Source of the DNA: Leptodactylus fallax
Lineage: Eukaryota > Chordata > Amphibia > Anura > Leptodactylidae
Length of the DNA: 64,000 nucleotides
Assembly (NCBI GenBank): GCA_947044405.1
Contig: CAMRHE010000463.1
Location: 430,501 to 494,500, forward strand
Reading direction: 5' to 3'
The notes under the pieces were generated by a model. The model saw nothing but the letters and a program-made list of their open reading frames with translations, ran no database searches and was not told where the DNA came from. Below are positions 15,271-27,500 of the stretch, piece after piece (position 1 is the first letter of the stretch; each line of letters opens with the position of its first letter). The position numbers and the translations under genes were made by a program.

Positions 15271-18210
15271 GAGAGCACCGCACCCTCACCACACAAGATA
15301 ACGGTCATTACCGTACAGGTACAACAGGGGGAATATGAAGAGGAGCGCACCGCCCCCTCACCACACAAGACACCGGTCATTACCGTACAGGTACAATGGG
15401 GGGAATATGAAGAGGAGCGCACCGCCCCCTCACCACACAAGACACCGGTCATTACCGTACAGGTACAATAGGGGGAATATGAAGAGGAGCGCACCGCACC
15501 CTCACCACATAAGATACCGGTCATTACCGTACAGGTACAATGGGGGGGAGATGAAGAGGAGCGCACCGCCCCCTCACCACACAAGACACCGGTCATTACC
15601 GTACAGGTACAATGGGGGGAATATGAAGAGGAGCGCACCGCACCCTCACCACACAAGACATCGATCATTACCGTACAGGTACAATGGGTGGAATATAAAG
15701 AGGAGCGCACCGCCCCCTCACCACACAAGATACCGGTCATCACCGTACAGGTACAACGGGGGGAAAATGAAGAGGAGCGCACCGCCCCCCTCACCACATA
15801 AGATACTGGTCATTACCATAAAGGTACAATAGGGGGAATATGAAGAGGAGCGCACCGCCCCTTCACCACACAAGACACCAGTCATTACCGTACAGGTACA
15901 ATGGGGGGAATATGAAGAGGAGAGCACCGCACCCTCACCACACAAGATAACGGTCATTACCGTACAGGTACAACAGGGGGAATATGAAGAGGAGCGCACC
16001 GCACCCTCACCACACAAGACACCGGTCATTACCGTACAGGTACAATGGGGGGAATATGAAGAGGAGCGCACCGCCCCCTCACCACACAAGACACCGGTCA
16101 TTACCGTACAGGTACAATAGGGGGAATATGAAGAGGAGCGCACCGCACCCTCACCACATAAGATACCGGTCATTACCGTACAGGTACAATGGGGAGAAGA
16201 TGAAGAGGAGCGCACCGCCCCCTCACCACACAAGACACCGGTCATTACCGTACAGGTACAATGGGGGAAATATGAAGAGGAGCGCACCGCCCCCTCACCA
16301 CACAAGATACCGGTCATTACCGTACAGGTACAATGGGGGGAAGATGAAGAGGAGCGCACCGCCCCCTCACCACACAAGACACCAGTCATTACCGTACAGG
16401 TACAATGGGGGGAATATGAAGAGGAGCGCACCGCCCCCTCACCACACAAGATACCGGTCATTACCGTACAGGTAAAAAGGGGGGGGGAATATGAAGAGGA
16501 GCGCACTGCACCCTCACCACACAAGATACTGGTCATTACCATACAGGTACAACGGGGGGAATATGAAGAGGAGCGCACCGCCCACTCACCACACAAGACA
16601 CATGTCATTACCGTACAGATACAATGGGGGGAATATGAAGAGGAGCGCACCGCCCCCTCACCACACATGACACCGGTCATTACCGTACAGGTAAAATGGG
16701 GGGAATATGAAGAGGAGCGCACCGCCCAATCACCACACAAGACACCAGTCATTACCGTACAGGTATAATGGGGGAATATGAAGAGGAGCGCACCACCCCC
16801 CTCACCACACAAGACACCAGTCATTACCGTACAGGTAGAACGGGGGGGAATATGAAGAGGAGCGCACCGCACCCTCACCACACAAGACACCGGTCATTAC
16901 CGTACAGGTACAATGGTGGGAATATGAAGAGGAGCGCACCGCCCCCTCACCACACAAGACACCGGTCATTACCGTACAGGTACAACGGGGGGGAATATGA
17001 AGAGTAGCGCACCGCCCCCTCACCACATAAGACACCAGTCATTACCGTACAGGTAGAACGGGGGGGAATATGAAGAGGAGCGCACCGCACCCTCACCAGA
17101 CAAGACACCGGTCATTACCGTACAGGTACAATGTGGGGAATATGAAGAGAAGCGCACCGTCCCCTCACCACACAAGATACCGGTCATTACCGTACAGGTA
17201 CAACGGGGGGGAATATGAAGAGGAGCGCACCGCCCCCCTCACCACACAAGACACCAGTCATTACGGTACAGGTACAATGGGGGGAAGATGAAGAGGAGCG
17301 CACCGCACCCTCACCACACAAGATACCGGTCATTACCGTACAGGTACAATGGGGGGAATATGAAGAGGAGCGCACCGCCCCCTCACCACACAAGACACCG
17401 GTCATTACCGTACAGCTACAATAGGGGGAATATGAAGAGGAGCGCACCGCCCCCTCACCACACAAGACACCGGTCATTACCGTACAGGTACAATAGGGGG
17501 AATATGAAGAGGAGCGCACCGCCCCCTCACCACATAAGATACTGGTCATTATCATACAGGTACAATAGGGGGGAATATGAAGAGGAGCGCACCGCACCCT
17601 CACCACACAAGACACCGGTCATTACCGTACAGGTATAATGGGGGGAATATGAAGAGGAGCGCACCGTCCCCTCACCACACAAGATACCGGTAATTACCGT
17701 ACAGGTATAATGGGGGGAATATGAAGAGGAGCGCACCGTCCCCTCACCACACAAGATACCGGTAATTACCGTACAGGTACAACGGGGGGAATATGAAGAG
17801 GAGCGCACCGCCCCGTCACCACACAAGACACCGGTCATTACCGTACAGGTACAACAGGGGGGAATATGAAGAGGAGCGCACCGCCCCCTCACCACACAAG
17901 ACATCGATCATTACCGTACAGGTACAATGGGGGGAAGATGAAGAGGAGCGCACCGCCCCCTCACCACACAAGATACCGGTCATCACCGTACAGGTACAAC
18001 GGGGGGAATATGAAGAGGAGCGCACCGCCCCCTCACCACACAAGACACCAGTCATTACCGTACAGGTACAATGGGGGGAATATGAAGAGGAGCGCACCGC
18101 CCCCTCACCACATAAGATACTGGTCATTACCATACAGGTACAATAGGGGGAATAAGAAGAGGAGCGCACCGCACCCTCACCACACATGACACCGGTCATT
18201 ACCGTACAGG
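15271..18210. repeat. Array 1 mosaic segment including a further S block
   Basis: This segment holds a monomer with ACACATGTC (CATGTC at 16601), one with CCCAATCACC near 16731, an AGTAGCGCACC monomer near 17003, and block S with CAGCTACAATAG at 17413 and CCGCCCCGTC at 17808 (395 bp apart). The order CATGTC, CCCAATC, AGTAGCGC, block S recurs at 27.8-29.0, 33.9-35.1 and 40.5-41.7 kb. This is therefore an older or separate representative of the second half of the 6-kb super-repeat. Confidence 0.78.
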
Positions 18211-20515
18211 TAAAATGGGGGGAATATGAAGAGGAGCGCACCGCCCCCTCACCACACAAGACACCGGTCATTACCGTACAGGTACAACGGGGGGGAATAT
18301 GAAGAGGAGCGCACCGCCCCCTCACCACACAAGACACCAGTCATTACCGTACAGGTATAATGGGGGAATATGAAGAGGAGCGCACCACCCCCTCACCACA
18401 CAAGACACCAGTCATTACCGTACAGGTAGAACGGGGGGGAATATGAAGAGGAGCGCACCGCACCCTCACCACACAAGACACCGGTCATTACCGTACAGGT
18501 ACAATGGTGGGAATATGAAGAGGAGCGCACCGCCCCCTCACCACACAAAACACCGGTCATTACCGTACAGGTATAATGGGGGGAATATGAAGAGGAGCGC
18601 ACCGCCCCCCTCACCACACAAGACACCGGTCATTACCGTACAGGTACAACGGGGGGGAATATGAAGAGTAGCGCACCGCCCCCTCACCACATAAGACACC
18701 AGTCATTACCGTACAGGTAGAACGGGGGGGAATATGAAGAGGAGCGCACCGCACCCTCACCACACAAGACACCGGTCATTACCGTACAGGTACAATGGGG
18801 GGAATATGAAGAGGAGCGCACCGTCCCCTCACCACACAAGATACCGGTCATTACCGTACAGGTACAACGGGGGGGAATATGAAGAGGAGCGCACCGCCCC
18901 CCTCACCACACAAGACACCAGTCATTACCGTACAGGTACAATGGGGGGAAGATGAAGAGTAGCACACCGCACCCTCACCACACAAGATACCGGTCATTAC
19001 CGTACAGGTACAATGGGGGGAATATGAAGAGGAGCGCACCGCCCCCTCACCACACAAGACACCGGTCATTACCGTACAGGTACAATGGGGGGAATATGAA
19101 GAGGAGAGCACCGCCCCCTCACCACACAAGACACCGGTCATTACCGTACAGGTACAATGGGGGGAATATGAAGAGGAGCGCACCGCCCCCTCACCACACA
19201 AGACACCGGTCATTACCGTACAGGTACAATGGGGGGGAATATGAAGAGGAGCGCACCGCCCCCTCACCACATAAGATACTGGTCATTACCATACAGGTAC
19301 AATAGGGGGAATATGAAGAGGAGCGCACCGCCCCCTCACCACATAAGATACTGGTCATTACCGTACAGGTACAATGGGGGGAATATGAAGAGGAGCGCAC
19401 CGCCTCCTCACCACACAAGATACTGGTCATTACCATACAGGTACAATGGGGGGAATATGAAGAGGAGCGCACCGCACCCTCACCACACAAGACATCGATC
19501 ATTACCGTACAGGTACAACAGGGGGAATATGAAGAGGAGCGCACCGCCCCCTCACCACACAAGACACCAGTCATTACCGTACAGGTACAACGGGGGGGAA
19601 TATGAAGAGGAGCGCACCGCACCCTCACCACACAAGACATCGATCATTACCGTACAGGTACAATGGGGGGAATATGAAGAGGAGCGCACCGCACCCTCAC
19701 CACACAAGACACCGGTCATTACCGTACAGGTACAATGGGGGGAATATGAAGAGGAGCGCACCGCCCCCTCACCACATAAGATACTGGTCATTACCATACA
19801 GGTACAATAGGGGGAATATGAAGAGTAGCGCACCGCCCCCTCACCACACAAGACACCGGTCATTACCGTACAGGTATAATGGGGGGAATATGAAGAGGAG
19901 CGCACCGCCCCCCTCACCACATAAGACACTGGTCATTACCGTACAGGTACAATGTGGGGAATATGAAGAGGAGCGCACCGCCCCCTCACCAAACAAGATA
20001 CCGGTCATTACCATACAGGTACAATGGGGGGAATATGAAGAGGAACGCACCGCACCCTCACCACACAAGACATCGATCATTACAGTACAGGTACAATGGG
20101 GGGAATATGAAGAGGAGCGCACCGCCCCCTCACCACACAAGATACCGGTCATTACCGTACAGGTACAACGGGGGGGAATATGAAGAGGAGCGCACCGCCC
20201 CCTCACCACACAAGACACCAGTCATTACCGTACAGGTACAATGGGGGGAATATGAAGAGGAGAGCACCGCACCCTCACCACACAAGATACCGGTCATTAC
20301 CGTACAGGTACAATGGGGGGTATATGAAGAGGAGCGAACCGCACCCTCACCACACAAGACATCGATCATTACCGTACAGGTACAATGGGGGGAATATGAA
20401 GAGGAGCGCACCGCCCCCTCACCACACAAGACATCGATCATTACCGTACAGGTACAATGGGGGGAAGATGAAGAGGAGCGCACCGCCCCCTCACCACACA
20501 AGATACCGGTCATCA
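18211..20515. repeat. Array 1 mosaic segment resembling part of block H
   Basis: This is a continuous 72-bp array. It contains the GGGGGGTATATG monomer near 20317, a variant otherwise found near 3628, 14897, 25891 and 31886 inside block H. Here the H-like order appears without the CACCTGTC monomer that normally comes first, so this looks like a truncated or partly replaced H block. Boundaries are approximate. Confidence 0.65.
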
Positions 20516-20899
20516 CCGTACAGGTACAACGGGGGAAAATGAAGAGGAGCGCACCGCCCCCTCACCACATAAGATACTGGTCATTACCATAAAGGTACAA
20601 TAGGGGGAATATGAAGAGGAGCGCACCGCCCCCTCACCACACAAGACACCAGTCATTACCGTACAGGTACAATGGGGGGAATATGAAGAGGAGAGCACCG
20701 CACCCTCACCACACAAGATAACGGTCATTACCGTACAGGTACAACAGGGGGAATATGAAGAGGAGCGCACCGCCCCCTCACCACACAAGACACCGGTCAT
20801 TACCGTACAGGTACAATGGGGGGAATATGAAGAGGAGCGCACCGCCCCCTCACCACACAAGACACCGGTCATTACCGTACAGGTACAATAGGGGGAATA

Positions 20900-22200
20900 T
20901 GAAGAGGAGCGCACCGCACCCTCACCACATAAGATACCGGTCATTACCGTACAGGTACAATGGGGGGAAGATGAAGAGGAGCGCACCGCCCCCTCACCAC
21001 ACAAGACACCGGTCATTACCGTACAGGTACAATGGGGGAAATATGAAGAGGAGCGCACCGCCCCCTCACCACACAAGATACCGGTCATTACCGTACAGGT
21101 ACAATGGGGGGAAGATGAAGAGGAGCGCACCGCCCCCTCACCACACAAGACACCAGTCATTACCGTACAGGTAAAATGGGGGGAATATGAAGAGGAGCGC
21201 ACCGCCCCCTCACCACACAAGATACCGGTCATTACCGTACAGGTACAATGGGGGGAAGATGAAGAGGAGCGCACCGCCCCCTCACCACACAAGACACCAG
21301 TCATTACCGTACAGGTACAATGGGGGGAATATGAAGAGGAGCGCACCGCCCCCTCACCACACAAGATACCGGTCATTACCGTACAGGTAAAAAGGGGGGG
21401 AATATGAAGAGGAGCGCACTGCACCCTCACCACACAAGATACTGGTCATTACCATACAGGTACAACGGGGGGAATATGAAGAGGAGCGCACCGCCCCCTC
21501 ACCACACAAGACACATGTCATTACCGTACAGATACAATGGGGGGAATATGAAGAGGAGCGCACCGCCCCCCTCACCACACAAGACACCGGTCATTACCGT
21601 ACAGGTACAATGGGGGGAATATGAAGAGGAGCGCACCGCCCCCTCACCACACAAGACACCGGTCATTACCGTACAGGTACAATAGGGGGAATATGAAGAG
21701 GAGCGCACCGCACCCTCACCACATAAGATACCGGTCATTACCGTACAGGTACAATGGGGGGAAGATGAAGAGGAGCGCACCGCCCCCTCACCACACAAGA
21801 CACCGGTCATTACCGTACAGGTACAATGGGGGAAATATGAAGAGGAGCGCACCGCCCCCTCACCACACAAGATACCGGTCATTACCGTACAGGTACAATG
21901 GGGGGAAGATGAAGAGGAGCGCACCGCCCCCTCACCACACAAGACACCAGTCATTACCGTACAGGTACAATGGGGGGAATATGAAGAGGAGCGCACCGCC
22001 CCCTCACCACACAAGATACCGGTCATTACCGTACAGGTAAAAAGGGGGGGAATATGAAGAGGAGCGCACTGCACCCTCACCACACAAGATACTGGTCATT
22101 ACCATACAGGTACAACGGGGGGAATATGAAGAGGAGCGCACCGCCCCCTCACCACACAAGACACATGTCATTACCGTACAGATACAATGGGGGGAATATG
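20900..22200. repeat. Array 1 local tandem duplication, 650 bp (9 monomers)
   Basis: Two successive nine-monomer stretches carry the same variants in the same order. The GTAAAAAGG monomer occurs at 21388 and 22038, and CATGTC at 21514 and 22164. Both pairs are 650 bp apart. Elsewhere the CATGTC monomer occurs once per 5-6 kb (16601, 27810, 33949, 40519). The doubling here is therefore a local event, probably unequal exchange within the array. Confidence 0.85.
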
Positions 22201-22500
22201 AAGAGGAGCGCACCGCCCCCTCACCACACATGACACCGGTCATTACCGTACAGGTACAATGGGGTGAATATGAAGAGGAGCGCACCGCCCCCCTCACCAC
22301 ACAAGACGCCGGTCATTACCGTACAGGTACAACGGGGGGAATATGAAGAGGAGCGCACCGCCCCCATCACCACACAAGACACCAGTCATTACCGTACAGG
22401 TATAATGGGGGAATATGAAGAGGAGCGCACCACCCCCCTCACCACACAAGACACCAGTCATTACCGTACAGGTAGAACGGGGGGGAATATGAAGAGGAGC

Positions 22501-22515
22501 GCACCGCACCGCACC
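22501..22515. other. 5-bp duplication inside one array-1 monomer
   Basis: One monomer reads GCACCGCACCGCACCC where all others have one fewer ACCGC step. This makes a 77-bp unit. It is a private change and is useful as a sequence tag for this exact place in the array. Confidence 0.85.
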
Positions 22516-23351
22516 CTCACCACACAAGACACCGGTCATTACCGTACAGGTACAATGGTGGGAATATGAAGAGGAGCGCACCGCCCCCTCACCACACAAG
22601 ACACCGGTCATTACCGTACAGGTATAATGGGGGGAATATGAAGAGGAGCGCACCGCCCCCTCACCACACAAGACACCGGTCATTACCGTACAGGTAGAAC
22701 GGGGGGGGAATATGAAGAGGAGCGCACCGCACCCTCACCAGACAAGACACCGGTCATTACCGTCCAGGTACAATGGGGGGAATATGAAGAGGAGCGCACC
22801 GTCCCCTCACCACACAAGATACCGGTCATTACCGTACAGGTACAACGGGGGGGAATATGAAGAGGAGCGCATCGCCCCCTCACCACACAAGACACCAGTC
22901 ATTACCGTACAGGTACAATGGGGGGAAGATGAAGAGGAGCGCACCGCACCCTCACCACACAAGATACCGGTCATTACCGTACAGGTACAATGGGGGGAAT
23001 ATGAAGAGGAGCGCACCGCCCCCTCACCACACAAGACACCGGTCATTACCGTACAGCTACAATAGGGGGAATATGAAGAGGAGCGCACCGCCCCCTCACC
23101 ACACAAGACACCGGTCATTACCGTACAGGTACAATAGGGGGAATATGAAGAGGAGCGCACCGCCCCCTCACCACATAAGATACTGGTCATTATCATACAG
23201 GTACAATAGGGGGAATATGAAGAGGAGCGCACCGCACCCTCACCACACAAGACACCGGTCATTACCGTACAGGTACAATAGGGGAAATAAGAAGAGGAGC
23301 GCACCGCACCCTCACCACATAAGATACTGGTCATTACCATACAGGTACAAT

Positions 23352-24596
23352 AGGGGAAAAATGAAGAGGAGCGCACCGCCCCCTCACCACACAAGACATC
23401 GATCATTACCGTACAGGTACAACAGGGGGAATATGAAGAGGAGCGCACCGCCCCCTCACCACACAAGACATCGATCATTACCGTACAGGTACAACAGGGG
23501 GAATATGAAGAGGAGCGCACCGCCCCCTCACCACACAAGATACTGGTCATTACCGTACAGGAACAACGGGGGGGGGGGGAATATGAAGAGGAGCGCACCG
23601 CCTCCTCACCACACAAGACATCGATCATTACCGTACAGGTACAATGGGGGGAATATGAAGAGGAGCGCACCGCCCCCTCACCACACAAAAGACTACGGTC
23701 ATTACCGTACAGGTACAATGGGGGGAATATGAAGAGGAGCGCACCGCCCCCTCACCACATAAGATACTGGTCATTACCATACAGGTACAATGGGGGGAAT
23801 ATGAAGAGGAGCGCACCGCCCCCTCACCACACAAGACATCGATCATTACCATACAGGTACAATGGGGGGAATATGAAGAGGAGCGCACCGCCCCCTCACC
23901 ACACAAGACACCGGTCATTACCGTACAGGTACAACGGGGGGAATATGAAGAGGAGCGCACCGCCCCCTCACCACACAAGATACCGGTCATTACCGTACAG
24001 GTACAATGGGGGGAATATGAAGAGGAGCGCACCGTACCCTCACCAAACAAGACACCGGTCATTACCGTACAGGTACAATGGGGGGAATATGAAGAGGAGC
24101 GCACCGCCCCCTCACCACATATGATACTGGTCATTACCATACAGGTACAATAGGGGGAATATGAAGAGGAGCGCACCGCACCCTCACCACATGAGATACT
24201 GGTCATTACCATACAGGTACAATAGGGGGAATATGAAGAGGAGCGCACCGCCCCCTCACCACACAAGACACCGGTCATTACCGTACAGGTACAATGGGGG
24301 GGAATATGAAGAGGAGCGCACCGCCCCCTCACCACACAAGACACCAGTCATTACCGTACAGGTACAATGGGGGGGAATATGAAGAGGAGCGTACCGCCTC
24401 CTCACCACACAAGACACCGGTCATTACCGTACAGGTACAACGGGGGGAATATGAAGAGGAGCGCACCGCACCCTCACCACACAAGACATCGATCATTACC
24501 GTACAGGTACAATGGGGGGAATATGAAGAGGAGCGCACCGCCCCCTCACCACACAAGATACCGGTCATTACCGTACAGGTACAACGGGGGGGGAAT
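23352..24596. repeat. Array 1 block P, copy 2 (partner at 1021)
   Basis: This is the second copy of the block at 1021-2331, with the same rare variants in the same order. It differs by a 12-G run at 23568-23579, by CTACGG in place of CACCGG near 23692, and by one monomer fewer overall. It leads directly into the first complete 6-kb super-repeat at 24597, just as copy 1 leads into the related segment at 2332. The block is therefore part of a longer shared order. Confidence 0.83.
23568..23579 (+). other. 12-G run in an array-1 monomer
   Basis: The G run at the end of the unit is normally six or seven bases. Here it is twelve, the longest I saw. The same monomer in the partner block (near 1228) has seven. 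Either this run expanded after the block was copied, or the length is a sequencing or consensus error in a homopolymer. Confidence 0.8.
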
Positions 24597-27500
24597 ATGA
24601 AGAGGAGCGCACCGCACCCTCACCACACAAGACACCGGTCATTACCGTACAGGTACAATGGGGGGAATATGAAGAGGGGCGCACCGCCTCCTCACCACAC
24701 AAGACACCGGTCATTACCGTACAGGTACAACGGGGGGAATATGAAGAGGAGCGCACCGCACCCTCACCACACAAGACATCGATCATTACCGTACAGGTAC
24801 AAAGGGGGGGAATATGAAGAGGAGCGCACCGCACCCTCACCAAACAAGACACCTGTCATTACCGTACAGGTATAATGGGGGGAATATGAAGAGGAGCGCA
24901 CCGCACCCTCACCACACAAGACATCGATCATTACCGTACAGGTACAATGGGGGGAATATGAAGAGGAGCGCACCGCCCCCTCACCACACAAGATACCGGT
25001 CATTACCGTACAGGTACAATGGGGGGAATATGAAGAGGAGCGCACCGCCCCCTCACCACACAAGACATCGATCATTACCGTACAGGTACAACAGGGGGAA
25101 TATGAAGAGGAGCGCACCGCCCCCTCACCACACAAGACACCAGTCATTACCGTACAGGTACAACGGGGGGGAATATGAAGAGGAGCGCACCGCACCCTCA
25201 CCACACAAGACATCGATCATTACCGTACAGGTACAATGGGGGGAATATGAAGAGGAGCGCACCGCACCCTCACCACACAAGACACCGGTCATTACCGTAC
25301 AGGTACAATGGGGGGAATATGAAGAGGAGCGCACCGCCCCCTCACCACATAAGATACTGGTCATTACCATACAGGTACAATAGGGGGAATATGAAAAGGA
25401 GCGCACCGCCCCCTCACCACACAAGACACCGGTCATTACCGTACAGGTATAATGGGGGGAATATGAAGAGGAGCGCACCGCCCCCTCACCACATAAGATA
25501 CTGGTCATTACCGTACAGGTACAATGTGGGGAATATGAAGAGGAGCGCACTGCCCCCTCACCAAACAAGATACCGGTCATTACCATACAGGTACAATGGG
25601 GGGAATATGAAGAGGAACGCACCGCACCCTCACCACACAAGACATCGATCATTACAGTACAGGTACAATGGGGGGAATATGAAGAGGAGCGCACCGCCCC
25701 CTCACCACACAAGATACCGGTCATTACCGTACAGGTACAACGGGGGGGAATATGAAGAGGAGCGCTCCGCCCCCTCACCACACAAGACACCGGTCATTAC
25801 CGTACAGGTACAATGGGGGGAATATGAAGAGGAAAGCACCGCACCCTCACCACACAAGATACCGGTCATTACCGTACAGGTACAATGGGGGGTATATGAA
25901 GAGGAGCGAACCGCACCCTCACCACACAAGACATCGATCATTACCGTACAGGTACAATGGGGGGAATATGAAGAGGAGCGCACCGCCCCCTCACCACACA
26001 AGACATCGATCATTACCGTACAGGTACAATGGGGGGAAGATGAAGAGGAGCGCACCGCCCCCTCACCACACAAGATATCGGTCATCACCGTACAGGTACA
26101 ACGGGGGGAATATGAAGAGGAGCGCTCCGCCCCCTCACCACACAAGACACCGGTCATTACCGTACAGGTACAATGGGGGGAATATGAAGAGGAGCGCACC
26201 GCACCCACACCACACAAGACATCGATCATTACCGTACAGGTACAATGGGAGGAATATGAAGAGGAGCGCACCGCCCCCTCACCACACAAGATACCGGTCA
26301 TCACCGTACAGGTACAACGGGGGGAAAATGAAGAGGAGCGCACCGCCCCCTCACCACATAACATACTGGTCATTACCATAAAGGTACAATAGGGGGAATA
26401 TGAAGAGGAGCGCACCGCCCCCTCACCACACAAGACACCAGTCATTACCGTACAGGTATAATGGGGGGGAATATGAAGAGGAGAGCACCGCACCCTCACC
26501 ACACAAGATAACGGTCATTACCGTACAGGTACAACAGGGGGAATATGAAGAGGAGCGCACCGCCCCCTCACCACACAAGACACCGGTCATTACCATACAG
26601 GTACAATGGGGGGGAATATGAAGAGGAGCGCACCGCCCCCTCACCACACAAGACACCGGTCATTACCGTACAGGTACAATAGGGGGGAATATAAAGAGGA
26701 GCGCACCGCACCCTCACCACATAAGATACGGGTCATTACCGTACAGGTACAATGGGGGGAAGATGAAGAGGAGCGCACCGCCCCCTCACCACACAAGACA
26801 CCGGTCATTACCGTACAGGTACAATGGGGGGAAGATGAAGAGGAGCGCACCGCCCCCTCACCACACAAGACACCAGTCATTACCGTACAGGTACAATGGG
26901 GGGAATATGAAGAGGAGCGCACCGCCCCCTCACCACACAAGACACCGGTCATTACCGTACAGGTACAATGGGGGGAATATGAAGAGGAGCGCACCGCACC
27001 CTCACCACACAAGACATCGATCATTACCGTACAGGTACAATGGGAGGAATATAAAGAGGAGCGCACCGCCCCCTCACCACACAAGATACCGGTCATCACC
27101 GTACAGGTACAATGGGGGGAAAATGAAGAGGAGCGCACCGCCCCCTCACCACATAAGATACTGGTCATTACCATAAAGGTACAATAGGGGGAATATGAAG
27201 AGGAGCGCACCGCCCCTTCACCACACAAGACACCAGTCATTACCGTACAGGTACAATGGGGGGAATATGAAGAGGAGAGCACCGCACCCTCACCACACAA
27301 GATAACGGTCATTACCGTACAGGTACAACAGGGGGAATATGAAGAGGAGCGCACCGCACCCTCACCACACAAGACACCGGTCATTACCGTACAGGTACAA
27401 TGGGGGGAGTATGAAGAGGAGCGCACCGCCCCCTCACCACACAAGACACCGGTCATTACCGTACAGGTACAATAGGGGGAATATGAAGAGGAGCGCACCG

